Below are positions 16,091 through 25,005 of a stretch of 34,015 nt of DNA, in pieces. This DNA is from JBHJGP01 sp050331695 (GTDB taxonomy: Bacteria > Pseudomonadota > Alphaproteobacteria > Geminicoccales > Geminicoccaceae), in NCBI GenBank assembly GCA_050331695.1, contig JBHJGP010000035.1:1-34015 (forward strand). Reading direction: 5' to 3'. Numbering within the stretch: the stretch's first letter is position 1; each line of letters starts with the position of its first letter. The notes beneath the pieces were generated by a model that was not told the origin of the DNA, ran no database searches, and was given only the letters and a program-made list of their open reading frames with translations. The translations under genes and the position numbers were made by a program.

Positions 16091-18733
16091 ATGGGCGAGC
16101 AATCCGCGCCGCAAGCCGTCTACCTCAGCGACTATCGGAGACCTGACTACCGGGTCGACACGATCGATCTGATTTTTCAGCTCGATCCCGAAGCGACGCG
16201 CGTGAGCGCTCGGATCCACTTCGTCAGATTGACGGCGCTGCCCGTGGCGGTGCTGCTGCTCGACGGTGAAGATCTCCATCTCGACGCCATAGCGATCGAT
16301 GGCGAGCCGCTTGCCAACGATGCCTACCGGCTTACCGGTGAAGGCCTCGAACTGATCCGGCCGCCGGAACGGTTCACGCTGGAAACGACCGTGACTGTCA
16401 ACCCGTCGGCGAACACCAAGCTGATGGGCCTCTATATGTCGAACGGGGTCTACTGCACCCAGTGCGAGGCTCAGGGGTTCCGGCGGATCACCTTTTTCCT
16501 CGATCGTCCGGATGTCCTGGCTCGCTACCGGGTCCGGCTCGAGGGCGATCAGGCGACCTTGCCCAAGCTTTTGTCGAACGGAAACCGCGTCGAAGCTGGG
16601 TCTCTCGAGGGCGGACGCCACTACGCGGTTTGGGAAGATCCCCACCCCAAACCGGCCTATCTGTTCGCTTTGGTCGCAGGCGATCTGGCGCTTCTCGCCG
16701 ACAGCTACGTCACCATGTCTGGACGCGAGGTTGCACTCGAGATCTACAGTGAACACGCCTTCATCGATCAATGCCACCACGCGATGGCGTCCCTGAAGCG
16801 GGCGATGCGCTGGGACGAGCAGCGCTTCGGTCTGGAATATGACCTCGATATCTACATGATCGTCGCCGTCAGCGACTTCAACATGGGCGCGATGGAGAAT
16901 AAAGGCCTAAACGTCTTCAATACCTCGGCGACGCTCGCCCGCTGGGACACCTCGACCGACAGCGATTTCGTCAATGTCGAACGAGTCATCGCCCACGAAT
17001 ACTTCCACAATTGGACCGGCAATCGCGTGACATGCCGGGACTGGTTCCAATTGACCCTAAAGGAAGGCTTGACCGTTTTCCGCGACCAGGAATTCACCGC
17101 CGATCACCATTCTCGGGCCGTCAAACGAATTGCCGACGTGACTTTGTTGCGCGAGGGTCAGTTTCCCGAAGATGGAGGCCCGCTGGCCCATCCGATCCGT
17201 CCCGAATCCTATGTCGAGATCAATAATTTCTACACCCGGACGGTCTATGAGAAGGGCGCCGAAGTCATCCGCATGATCCATACGCTGATCGGCGGTGATG
17301 CCTTTCGCGCCGGCATGGATCTCTATTTTCAGCGCCACGACGGCCAAGCGGTGACCTGCGAGGATTTCGTCGATGCCATGGCGACCGCCTCGGGCCGGGA
17401 TCTGACCGCGTTTTTCCGATGGTATGGCCAGGCTGGGACACCCAGGGTAACGGCCCACGGATCTTACGATCCTAACGATCAAAGCTACACGTTGACACTT
17501 GAACAGGAGACGCCGCCGACCCCCGGCCAGGCCGAAAAGCATCCTCTGGTCATTCCCGTCGTGCTTGGCCTTTTGAGCCGCTCGGGCGAGGAGATACCGC
17601 TCAGGCTTGATGGGGAGAACGCGGCCACGGGCACCGAGCGGACGGTTCAGCTCAGCGAGGCGAGCCAGCGCTTCGTTTTCCGAGATGTGCCCGAGCCACC
17701 TGTGCCGTCGCTGCTGCGTCGGTTTTCGGCGCCGATCCGGCTCGAGACGGACCATGGAAACGAGGATCTGGCCCATCTCCTGTCCCATGACCGTGACGGC
17801 TTTGCCCGCTGGCAGGCGGGCCAGGATCTGGCGACACGGATCCTGCTCCAGGCAATGACGACCGATGCCGAGCCGGAGGCGCTTGCCGGTGCCGGCCTTT
17901 GGGCCGAGGCTTTCGAGCGTGTGCTGGCCGATGAGCAGATCGATGCCAGTTTCAAAGCTCAGCTTTTGAAACTACCTAGCGCCAACTATCTGGCTCAACA
18001 GATCGAACCCATCCCGGTCGATGCGATCAGCCGGGTGCGCCGGCAGGTCGCCGGCTGGTTGGGTCGGATCAATAAGCGCCGATTCCAAAGACTCTATGAG
18101 AGCACCGAACAGCTGCCGCTGACGTTCGATGCCGATGTCATCGGCAGGCGTCAGCTTCGGAATGTGGCTCTGGGCTACCTCTATCGCGGCGGTGTCGATC
18201 AGGCCGTTCAGCTGGTGATAGACCAGTTCGATCGCGCCGACACCATGACCGATGGTCTGAGCGCCCTGGCGCTTCTGGCCGAGCGCGACGATCAACATGC
18301 CACGGACCGCCTCGAAGCCTTTTTCGAGCGCTGGCAACACGAGCCGCTCGTGGTCAACAAATGGTTCGCCGCCCAAGCCATGGCCGAACGTCACGACAGT
18401 GTCGAACGGGTCAGGGATCTTCTGTGCCATCCGGCCTACAAGCCGACCAATCCGAACAGGGTCCGTTCAGTGCTGGGCGTTTTCGCTGCGGCCAATCCCA
18501 CGGGATTTCATCGAAAGGACGGCGAAGGCTACGCCCTGATTGCCGACGCGATCATCGCGCTCGATCGCAACAATCCCCACCTGTCGGCGCGCCTGGCGAC
18601 CGCGTTCGGTCGCTGGCGTCGTTACGACGACCAGCGTCAGGCGCTGATGCGGGGCGAGCTCGAGCGGGTCGCTGCCACGGAACCCTTGTCCCGCGACCTC
18701 TACGAGATCGTCGATAAAACGTTGAGCGGTTGA
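16091..18733 (+). CDS. pepN: Aminopeptidase N (M1 family)
   Basis: An 880-residue cytoplasmic zinc metallopeptidase that removes N-terminal residues in general peptide turnover. The exopeptidase motif GAMEN is at 266-270 and the zinc site HEYFH at 302-306 (H302, E303, H306), with the third ligand E325 in LKEGLTVFRDQEF. These numbers are E. coli PepN plus five. The C-terminal part (from about residue 540) is the helical domain typical of the bacterial PepN subfamily, and the length is normal. No signal peptide is visible. It appears monocistronic, with 128 bases before mmsA. Confidence 0.97.
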   Translation: MGEQSAPQAVYLSDYRRPDYRVDTIDLIFQLDPEATRVSARIHFVRLTALPVAVLLLDGEDLHLDAIAIDGEPLANDAYRLTGEGLELIRPPERFTLETTVTVNPSANTKLMGLYMSNGVYCTQCEAQGFRRITFFLDRPDVLARYRVRLEGDQATLPKLLSNGNRVEAGSLEGGRHYAVWEDPHPKPAYLFALVAGDLALLADSYVTMSGREVALEIYSEHAFIDQCHHAMASLKRAMRWDEQRFGLEYDLDIYMIVAVSDFNMGAMENKGLNVFNTSATLARWDTSTDSDFVNVERVIAHEYFHNWTGNRVTCRDWFQLTLKEGLTVFRDQEFTADHHSRAVKRIADVTLLREGQFPEDGGPLAHPIRPESYVEINNFYTRTVYEKGAEVIRMIHTLIGGDAFRAGMDLYFQRHDGQAVTCEDFVDAMATASGRDLTAFFRWYGQAGTPRVTAHGSYDPNDQSYTLTLEQETPPTPGQAEKHPLVIPVVLGLLSRSGEEIPLRLDGENAATGTERTVQLSEASQRFVFRDVPEPPVPSLLRRFSAPIRLETDHGNEDLAHLLSHDRDGFARWQAGQDLATRILLQAMTTDAEPEALAGAGLWAEAFERVLADEQIDASFKAQLLKLPSANYLAQQIEPIPVDAISRVRRQVAGWLGRINKRRFQRLYESTEQLPLTFDADVIGRRQLRNVALGYLYRGGVDQAVQLVIDQFDRADTMTDGLSALALLAERDDQHATDRLEAFFERWQHEPLVVNKWFAAQAMAERHDSVERVRDLLCHPAYKPTNPNRVRSVLGVFAAANPTGFHRKDGEGYALIADAIIALDRNNPHLSARLATAFGRWRRYDDQRQALMRGELERVAATEPLSRDLYEIVDKTLSG

Positions 18734-18861
18734 GGCTTGAACGATGTGGACAGCGTGGATCGGCGGTTGCCTGATCCGAGGTCGCTGGCTTTACTGACGC
18801 GTAGCTGAACAATTGAAGCGGGCGACGAACCGATCGGCCGCTTGTCGGGGAGGAACGGGCC

Positions 18862-20355
18862 ATGGACGTCATCGGACACTGGATTGATGGAAAGAAGGTG
18901 GCGGGCGACGGTGGTCGAACGGCCGATGTGTTCAATCCCGCCATCGGTGAGGTTGCCAGCCAGGTCGCGCTGGCGAGCGGTGCAGATGTCGACCGGGCGG
19001 TTCAGGCGGCGAAGGCCGCTTTGCCGGGCTGGGCGGCGACACCGCCCGTACGCCGGGCGCGGGTACTGTTTCGGCTGAAGACGCTGATCGAAGAGCATAT
19101 GGACGAGCTCGCCGGCCTGGTCACCGCCGAGCATGGCAAGACGATCGAGGATGCCAAGGGGTCGATCACCCGGGGCCTTGAGGTTGTCGAGTTCGCCTGC
19201 GGTATCCCCCAGCTTTTGAAAGGCGAGTTCAGCGCCGACGTTGGCACCGGGGTCGATCTCACCTCCTTCCGTCAACCGCTCGGCGTTTGCGCCGGCATCT
19301 CGCCCTTCAATTTCCCGGCCATGATCCCGCTTTGGATGTTTCCGCTCGCGGTCGCCTGCGGCAATACCTTCATCATGAAGCCGTCGGAAAAAGATCCCTC
19401 CTGTCCGATGCGGCTCGCTGAATTGGCGCTAGAGGCGGGCCTGCCGCCGGGCGTGCTCAACGTCGTCAATGGCGACAAGGAAGCCGTGAACGCGATCCTC
19501 AAGCACCCCGACATCGCCGCCGTGAGCTTTGTCGGCGCCACCGCCACGGCCGAGTACATCTATCAAACCGCCGCCGCCAACGGGAAGCGGGTCCAGGCCT
19601 TGGGCGGCGCCAAGAACCACATGATCGTGATGCCCGACGCGGATCTTGATCAGGCCGCCGACGCGTTGATGGGCGCCGGCTATGGCTCCGCCGGCGAGCG
19701 CTGCATGGCGGTTTCGGTGGCGGTCACGGTGGGCGCTGCCGGCGACGCTTTGATCGAGCGTCTCGCGCCCCAGGTGCGTCAGCTCAAGATTGGCCCCGGC
19801 ACCGATCCGGAAGTTGATATGGGGCCCCTGGTCACGGCCGAGCATCTGGCCAAGGTCCGCAACTATGTCGATCTCGGCGTTGAGGAAGGCGCGGATCTCG
19901 TCGTCGACGGCCGCGATTTTTCCATGCAAGGCTATGAGAAAGGTTTCTTTCTCGGCGGCTGCCTGTTCGACCGGGTGACCCCCGACATGCGCATCTACAA
20001 GGAAGAAATCTTCGGTCCGGTGCTGTCCGTGGTCCGCGCTGACGCCTATGACGATGCCATTCGTCTGGTGAATGAGCACGAATATGGCAACGGCACGGCC
20101 ATTTTCACCCGCGACGGTGACTGCGCCCATGCGTTCGCGAAGGACGTGAATACCGGCATGGTCGGCATCAACGTGCCGATCCCCGTGCCCGTCGCCTATC
20201 ACAGCTTCGGTGGCTGGAAACGGTCGCTCTTCGGTGACATGCACGTGCACGGGCCGGAAGGTGTGCGCTTCTACACCAAGCAGAAGGCGGTCACCTCCCG
20301 CTGGCCGACCGGCATTCGGGCCGGCTCCGAATTTTCCATGCCGTTGTTGCGCTGA
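18862..20355 (+). CDS. mmsA: CoA-acylating methylmalonate-semialdehyde dehydrogenase
   Basis: A 497-residue aldehyde dehydrogenase of the MmsA/IolA type. It oxidises methylmalonate (or malonate) semialdehyde with NAD and CoA to propionyl-CoA (or acetyl-CoA), in valine and inositol breakdown. The catalytic Cys is C281 in SAGERCMAVS. The segment GGAKNHMIVMPDAD is typical of this subfamily, where the usual general-base Glu of ALDHs is replaced. The block INVPIPVPVAYHSFGGWKRS is also characteristic. The ATG at 18862 follows GGAGGA by 7 bases. The 128-base region upstream must hold its promoter; I see no clear operator there. Confidence 0.95.
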   Translation: MDVIGHWIDGKKVAGDGGRTADVFNPAIGEVASQVALASGADVDRAVQAAKAALPGWAATPPVRRARVLFRLKTLIEEHMDELAGLVTAEHGKTIEDAKGSITRGLEVVEFACGIPQLLKGEFSADVGTGVDLTSFRQPLGVCAGISPFNFPAMIPLWMFPLAVACGNTFIMKPSEKDPSCPMRLAELALEAGLPPGVLNVVNGDKEAVNAILKHPDIAAVSFVGATATAEYIYQTAAANGKRVQALGGAKNHMIVMPDADLDQAADALMGAGYGSAGERCMAVSVAVTVGAAGDALIERLAPQVRQLKIGPGTDPEVDMGPLVTAEHLAKVRNYVDLGVEEGADLVVDGRDFSMQGYEKGFFLGGCLFDRVTPDMRIYKEEIFGPVLSVVRADAYDDAIRLVNEHEYGNGTAIFTRDGDCAHAFAKDVNTGMVGINVPIPVPVAYHSFGGWKRSLFGDMHVHGPEGVRFYTKQKAVTSRWPTGIRAGSEFSMPLLR

Positions 20356-20369
20356 CGCCCTTCGTTCGT

Positions 20370-20822
20370 TCAGGGGCGCTCGTCGACAAGAGCGTCGTAG
20401 CCTCGGCCGAGGAATTGGATCAGGCAAAAACCGTGACCGAACGGATCGGCAAGGGTGGCGATCCGACCCCAGTCAAAGGATCCGACATCGCCTTCCTGAC
20501 GGGCACCGGCTTGGGTCGCCCGCTCGAGCGCCTGATCGAGGTCGTCGACCACGAAATCCAGGTGAACCGGTGTCCAGTGACGCCGGTAGCGGCGTCGGTC
20601 AGCAGCCGCGCCCGCTTCGCTGCCGTCGGCCTTGACCAGCAGATAGATGGGCGACGAGCCGCCGGTGAGTTCAACAATGTCGGGCCCCAAACGCCGGCCC
20701 ACCGCCAAACCGAACGCCCGGGTGTAGAATGCCTCGGCCCGGCGCAAGTCGTCGACATCGATGTTGATCAGAATGTCCAAGGTGAAACCGTTGTCAGCCG
20801 ATCGTTCGTGAGGTCGCGTCAT
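20370..20822 (-). CDS. VOC (glyoxalase/bleomycin-resistance) family protein
   Basis: A 150-residue protein with the two beta-alpha-beta-beta-beta modules of the vicinal-oxygen-chelate fold: ILINIDVDDLRRAEAFYTRAFGL in the first half and VHLDFVVDDLDQALERATQAGA in the second, ending DPFGHGFCLIQF. Members include glyoxalases, dioxygenases and antibiotic-binding proteins. The likely metal site includes H in VHLDF, but the function cannot be deduced. It lies 19 bases after the YjbR-family gene in the same direction and converges on mmsA with a 14-base gap. The ribosome-binding site of the chosen ATG is poor. Confidence 0.85.
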   Translation of the reverse strand: MTRPHERSADNGFTLDILINIDVDDLRRAEAFYTRAFGLAVGRRLGPDIVELTGGSSPIYLLVKADGSEAGAAADRRRYRRHWTPVHLDFVVDDLDQALERATQAGARQEGDVGSFDWGRIATLADPFGHGFCLIQFLGRGYDALVDERP

Positions 20823-20841
20823 CGCATCGTTTGATAAGCCT

Positions 20842-21186
20842 TTAGGGCGCGTGAGCCCGCCAGGCTCTCTCGAGCCGATGTCGGAGTTCTTCGTTACTGA
20901 TTGCCGGAAGGCGGACTAGAACGGCCGGCCAGCCTTTGTAGTGATCGGTCTCGAAGTAGATATCCGGCGCCGCTTCCATCAGCATCGCCTTGTCCTCGAG
21001 TGGACAGAGGATCACCAGGGTGTCCGCGTCCTTCATCCGCAACGGCGATTTTCGGCGCACCTTGAGGGAAGGGGTGCCGTACCAGACGCCTTCGACGAGT
21101 TCCGGCAGATCGAGCCGGGCAGCGATTTTCCGCACCGGTTCAAACGCAGCCGATAAATCTTGTTCGAACTGCCGATTTCCCTTCAT
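20842..21186 (-). CDS. MmcQ/YjbR family protein
   Basis: A 114-residue small soluble protein of the MmcQ/YjbR fold (DLPELVEGVWYGTPSLKVRRK, KDADTLVILCP, DIYFETDHYKGWPAVLVRL, then a C-terminal helix RHRLERAWRAHAP). The family is sometimes called DNA-binding on structural grounds, but its role is not established. I chose the ATG at 21186 (MKGNRQFEQD); a GTG at 21216 would add ten residues. It probably forms a two-gene unit with the downstream VOC gene. Confidence 0.82.
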   Translation of the reverse strand: MKGNRQFEQDLSAAFEPVRKIAARLDLPELVEGVWYGTPSLKVRRKSPLRMKDADTLVILCPLEDKAMLMEAAPDIYFETDHYKGWPAVLVRLPAISNEELRHRLERAWRAHAP

Positions 21187-21259
21187 CTGACGTTTATAAC
21201 ACGGATCGATCGTCACGAGTTCGGCGGCCGCTCTAGACGGTCGTCCGCAGAAGAAAGGG

Positions 21260-21418
21260 TTGCGCGGTCCGGTGATCGCTCAGTCCGGTCTCAAGTCGGT
21301 GGCGCTCGAAGATCTCTCCGGCACCGCTGCCTGGCTCGAGGTCGATATCCGGTGGGCGGACAAGCTGCCGATCTTTTACTGCTGGCGTTTTTGCGGCAGC
21401 CCATCAGCGATTTGGTAG
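21260..21418 (+). pseudogene. Possible gene remnant with coding-like codon use
   Basis: A reading frame open from 21200 to the TAG at 21416-21418 contains a stretch (VIAQSGLKSVALEDLSGTAA and on to WADKLPIF) whose third codon positions are mostly G or C, as in real genes here. There is no ATG; a TTG at 21260 preceded by AAAGGG or a GTG at 21272 could start a peptide of about 50 residues. The 3' part overlaps the GFA-family gene on the other strand. I do not recognise the protein. It may be the tail of a decayed gene. Confidence 0.2.
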
Positions 21419-21768
21419 TAGTCTCCCTTGTCGGCAACGTAGATGTGCATTGCCACAGTTGTTCCCGTTGGACAGTCGAATGCTCCCATGCTGATGCCGA
21501 TCCAGTCATGATGGATTGGGTCGAAGAAAGAACTCGAGCCACACCGGCAACAAAATCGGCGCCGAGTTTTCTCGGAGGGCTGAAACCATTTGACCGATTC
21601 GTCGCCCCTGACGGATAGCCGCGCGTCGGGCACGTCGATTGACACTTCGAAATGGCCGGTGAATTTGCGGCAGTTCGTACCATGACAGGCCACCGGCTGA
21701 GGCAAGTCGCCCGAAATCTCGAACGATACGGCACCGCACAGGCAAGATCCTCGATGCACCTTTGCCAT
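21376..21768 (-). CDS. GFA (glutathione-dependent formaldehyde-activating enzyme-like / CENP-V) family protein
   Basis: A 130-residue zinc-binding protein with the GFA cysteine pattern: SCLCGAV (C9, C11), ACHGTNCRKFTG (C28, C33) and FCCRCGS (C73, C76). The family fold is that of glutathione-dependent formaldehyde-activating enzyme, but most members have no demonstrated enzyme activity. Role unknown here. The start at 21768 gives the conserved N-terminus. It is followed by the small YjbR and VOC genes in the same direction. Confidence 0.9.
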   Translation of the reverse strand: MAKVHRGSCLCGAVSFEISGDLPQPVACHGTNCRKFTGHFEVSIDVPDARLSVRGDESVKWFQPSEKTRRRFCCRCGSSSFFDPIHHDWIGISMGAFDCPTGTTVAMHIYVADKGDYYQIADGLPQKRQQ

Positions 21769-21910
21769 TACGTACTCGCCCTTTCCCTCCTAGCTCATGC
21801 GGCGGCTCCCTGGGGACCTTGCTGCAAGGGAGGCGCCGGGCTCGATTGTGCCATTTGAAGGCGGGGCGCGCCGGCACCGCTTCAACGGAATGACCTGATG
21901 GCCGTCCACG

Positions 21911-21943
21911 CAAGAGAAAGGCCCGGAGCCGTCGCTCCGGGCC
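21911..21943 (-). terminator. Rho-independent terminator after the first TadG-like gene
   Basis: On the minus strand a perfect 10-bp stem (GGCCCGGAGC with GCTCCGGGCC, 4-base loop; stem bases 21920-21943) is followed by TTTCTCTT. It lies 27 bases beyond the stop codon of the VWA gene at 21971. Confidence 0.85.
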
Positions 21944-21970
21944 GGTTTGGTTCTCGGCTGAATTGCCGCG

Positions 21971-23242
21971 TTACCTCGAGAGATAGACCGAGCGGATTTC
22001 GCCGGCGATCCGCTTGAAAGCGTTCTTCAAAGCGCTGTTGGTGGCCGATTCGATGAATTTCGAGCTGTCCGTGGCGCAGTTCTGAAACATGGTCCGAACG
22101 CTCGCCGGCGCCTGGAACATGATCGTGTAGATGGTGATCCCCTCATTTTTCATCGCGGTGCACTGATCGGCCAACCGGTCGTCCATCTGGCTCTTGGTGA
22201 GGAAATCGACGGACGGCAGCGGCACATGCTCGCCGTCGGTGAGGATGATCAGGAACTTTTGATGGTCGTTCTTATCGTAGGCGAAGGGCCGATCGGCATC
22301 GCCCCAGAGACCCTGCCACTGAGGTGAGAGCACGCGCCAGCCCCAGGCGGCGCCGAGCGTGATCGAGGTGTGGCCTTCGGCACTCATGGCATCGATCGCG
22401 GTCTTCAGCGCCGAGCGATTGTTGGTGAGCGGTTTCAGCTTGGAATTGCAGCCATAATCATAGGCCTTATCCGGGTTCGGCTCGGCGTCGTAGTAGGGCA
22501 GCTTGTTGCCTTCTCCATTCGTCGGCACGTGGTCGTTCCAGCCCTTGTTGCCCGGGCGCATGTGGGCGCAGCCATTGTAAAGAGAACCGGCAAGCTCTTC
22601 CTGGCGCTCGGTCGTGGCTGCCTCGAACCAGGAGGGCTTGTCGACGCGGACAGTCGTGGTGAACGGGACCAGGCCGATACGAACCTTCTCTGCGGCGCCC
22701 AGATCATTGTCCGGCAGCAGAATGTCGACCAGATCATTGGCGGCGGTGCGCAGCGTCGAGATCTTGGTGCCGTCCATGGAGCCGGTATTGTCCAGGACCA
22801 TGGCCACCTCGACCGTGCCGATGGAGGCCCGCGCATTGACGCTGGTGTTGAAATCGATGCTCGGGATGTTGGCGATCGTCAGGAGACTGGTCGGCACGCT
22901 GATCGCTGCGGTGACGGTAACGTCACCGGTCAGGTCGTCGAAAGTCGCCGCGCGGCTGGCGACGCTCGATCCCAGATAGGCGGCCGGATAGTTGGCGTCG
23001 AAATAGTCCAACGCCACCTGCTCGCGGCTGTCCTGATAAAAGGCACTGGCACCGGCCAGAGCAGCGGCGTCGGCGGCGGCCACCAGTTGCGAGCGGGCCA
23101 TATAGGCGATACCCAAATCGATCGCACCGCCGGCGATGATCAGAGCGGGAACGGCAGCGAAAGCGGCCATCACCGCAAGTCCGCCATGGTCCTGGGGGAC
23201 GAAGCGACGAAACGCCCGGTTCACAGCCAAAGCCATCTTCAT
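21971..23242 (-). CDS. TadG-like pilus-assembly protein with von Willebrand A domain, paralogue 1
   Basis: A 423-residue protein with an N-terminal TadE/TadG-like membrane segment (about 22-45, AAFAAVPALIIAGGAIDLG) followed by AADAAALAGA. The rest should be extracytoplasmic. A VWA domain starts near residue 144 with the MIDAS motif DNTGS (D151, T153, S155), a later Thr in GHTSITLG (T292) and Asp in ILTDG (D336). Four cysteines (C225, C265, C361, C389) could form disulfides. Such proteins belong to Flp/Tad pilus systems or related surface structures. The ATG at 23242 is preferred; ATG 23236 is possible. Its neighbour at 23674 is a close paralogue, and it has its own terminator and CtrA-like site. 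No other tad genes are in the window. Confidence 0.85.
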   Translation of the reverse strand: MKMALAVNRAFRRFVPQDHGGLAVMAAFAAVPALIIAGGAIDLGIAYMARSQLVAAADAAALAGASAFYQDSREQVALDYFDANYPAAYLGSSVASRAATFDDLTGDVTVTAAISVPTSLLTIANIPSIDFNTSVNARASIGTVEVAMVLDNTGSMDGTKISTLRTAANDLVDILLPDNDLGAAEKVRIGLVPFTTTVRVDKPSWFEAATTERQEELAGSLYNGCAHMRPGNKGWNDHVPTNGEGNKLPYYDAEPNPDKAYDYGCNSKLKPLTNNRSALKTAIDAMSAEGHTSITLGAAWGWRVLSPQWQGLWGDADRPFAYDKNDHQKFLIILTDGEHVPLPSVDFLTKSQMDDRLADQCTAMKNEGITIYTIMFQAPASVRTMFQNCATDSSKFIESATNSALKNAFKRIAGEIRSVYLSR

Positions 23243-23307
23243 TTTTCGTGATCCCAAACGGTTGCCGGTGACGTCGTGCAATCGTCCGGCAGTCTGAGGG
23301 AACGCGG

Positions 23308-23322
23308 TTACTTTTCCCTTAA
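23308..23322 (-). promoter_or_regulatory. CtrA-like site upstream of paralogue 1
   Basis: Read on the gene strand this is TTAAGGGAAAAGTAA followed by C, one base from the CtrA consensus TTAA-N7-TTAAC. It ends 65 bases before the ATG at 23242. The paralogue at 23674 has a matching element at nearly the same distance. CtrA binding is inferred. Confidence 0.5.
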
Positions 23323-23580
23323 GCGTCGGACAAATCGCGTCGAATTTTTGTCTTTATTCGATCTTGTCTTACGCGAATGCTCGCGAAGTATTTTTGAGAG
23401 GTCCGCCGATCGGCTGGACAGGGCATCGTCCGACCGCCTGTCGGGCGGCGATAGTGGCTGGCGGCCAGGATGGATCTTCGGACTAAGGCCTCGGCAAAGT
23501 GAAGAAAGCGGAAGGTTCCGGATGATCGAGGGGGTCGCCGCCGTTGCCTGAACGTTGGAATGGGCTGCTGCTTCAAAACG

Positions 23581-23614
23581 AAGGAACGGCCCGGTCGGAG
23601 ACCGGGCCGTCCTT
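23581..23614. terminator. Strong, potentially bidirectional terminator after paralogue 2
   Basis: An 11-bp perfect stem (ACGGCCCGGTC with GACCGGGCCGT, 3-base loop; 23586-23610) is followed on the plus strand by CCTTTTTT and on the minus strand by TCCTTCGTTTT. It lies 63 bases beyond the stop of the minus-strand VWA gene at 23674. The remaining 23243-23585 region holds the promoter of paralogue 1 and no gene that I can see. Confidence 0.85.
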
Positions 23615-23673
23615 TTTTCGTCTGCCGCCATCCCGCCGGCGGCAGGAGGGCGGCGCGTCGATCGAACCCTCGC

Positions 23674-24939
23674 TTACTTGGAGAGGTAGACCGAGCGGAT
23701 CTCGCCGGCGATGCGCTTGAAGGCGTTGCGCAGCTCGCCATTGTTGGTCGATTCGATGAATTTCGAGCTGTCGGTGGCGCAGTTCTGGAACATGGTGCGC
23801 ACGCTGCTCGGCGCCTGGAACATGATCGAGTAGATCGTCATGCCCTTTTCCTTGATCTTCGTGCACTGCTTTTCGAGCCGCTTGTCCATCTCGTCGGCGG
23901 TGAGAAAATCGACATTGTTGAGCGAGACATGGGCGCCGTCGGTGAGGATGATCAGGAACTTCTGATGATCCTCCTCGTCATAGTCATACGGGTGGTCGGC
24001 TTCGGTCCAGAGGCCGCGCCATTTGGGCGACAGAACGCGCCAGCCCCAGGCGGTGCCGAGCGTGATCGAGGTATGGCCCTCGGCGACCATGCCAGTGATC
24101 GCGTCCTTCAGCGTTGTGCGGTTGTTGGTCAGCGGTACGAGATCCGAGTTGCAGCCATAATCATAGGCTTTGTTGGCCGGCTCGGCGTCGTAAAAGGGCA
24201 GCTTCTTGTTGGCGCCCGTCGGAACCTTGTCGTTCCAGCCCTTCTTGCCGGAGCGCATGTGCGCGCAGCCATTGTACAGGGCGTCGGCGAGCTCCTCTTC
24301 ACGCTCGGTCTCGGGGCTCTTCATCCATTCGGAGCGATTGACCTTGACCGTGGTCGTGAACGGCACGAGGCCGATGCGCACCTTCTCCTGGGCGCTGAGA
24401 TCGTTTTCGGGCAGCAGGATGTCGACCAGCTCATTGGCGGCATCCCGCAAGGTGGAAATCTTGGTGCCGCTCATGGATCCGGTATTGTCCAGCACCATGG
24501 CGACCTCGACCGTGCCGATCGCCGCCTGAGCCACGGCTTCTGCCGAGATCGGCAGATGATCGATGCTGGCCAACTGGAGCATGGTCGTCGGCACCGTCGC
24601 CGATGCGTTGACCGTGACGACCCCGGTGGCGTCGTCGACGTTGATGGACGGTGTATTCACCGTGGTGCCCAGATAGTCCGCTGGATAGTTCGCGTCGAAA
24701 TAGTCGCGGGCGATCTGTTGGCGATTGCTCTGATAGAACGCGCCAGCACCGGCGAGAGCAGCGGCATCGGCCGCTGTGGTCAACTGGGATTGCGCCATGT
24801 AGGTTCGCGCCAGATCGATGGCACCGCCGGCGCTGATCGCCACCGGAATGGCCGCCATGGCTGTCGCGAACAGGACCAGGCCGCGTTCGTTCCGGCCGAA
24901 ACGCTCAAGCTTGGGCAAGCAAACCTGGATTTTTTTCAT
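23674..24939 (-). CDS. TadG-like pilus-assembly protein with von Willebrand A domain, paralogue 2
   Basis: A 421-residue protein collinear with its neighbour at 21971. It has an N-terminal membrane segment (about 20-44), AADAAALAGAGAFYQ, MIDAS DNTGS at 151-155, GHTSITLG and ILTDG. The cysteines in GCAHMR, YGCNS, QCT and QNCATD are conserved in both copies. The last 53 residues differ at only 8 positions, while the linker (about residues 90-135) has diverged more. The ATG at 24939 (MKKIQV) is chosen as the first good start before the membrane segment; its ribosome-binding site is weak. It is separated from paralogue 1 by a strong terminator, so each copy is its own transcription unit. It is probably secreted or envelope-anchored. 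Confidence 0.85.
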   Translation of the reverse strand: MKKIQVCLPKLERFGRNERGLVLFATAMAAIPVAISAGGAIDLARTYMAQSQLTTAADAAALAGAGAFYQSNRQQIARDYFDANYPADYLGTTVNTPSINVDDATGVVTVNASATVPTTMLQLASIDHLPISAEAVAQAAIGTVEVAMVLDNTGSMSGTKISTLRDAANELVDILLPENDLSAQEKVRIGLVPFTTTVKVNRSEWMKSPETEREEELADALYNGCAHMRSGKKGWNDKVPTGANKKLPFYDAEPANKAYDYGCNSDLVPLTNNRTTLKDAITGMVAEGHTSITLGTAWGWRVLSPKWRGLWTEADHPYDYDEEDHQKFLIILTDGAHVSLNNVDFLTADEMDKRLEKQCTKIKEKGMTIYSIMFQAPSSVRTMFQNCATDSSKFIESTNNGELRNAFKRIAGEIRSVYLSK

Positions 24940-25005
24940 GTTACAACTACCGACTTGTGACCGCGATAAACTTCGTGGCATTGCGGTAATCGTGACAGAA
25001 ACATG

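Noticed and set aside
23560..24960. A 466-codon plus-strand frame opposite the second VWA gene.
   Set aside because: The minus-strand VWA protein is clearly the real product; the long antisense frame mirrors its codon use. A similar antisense frame lies opposite the first paralogue.
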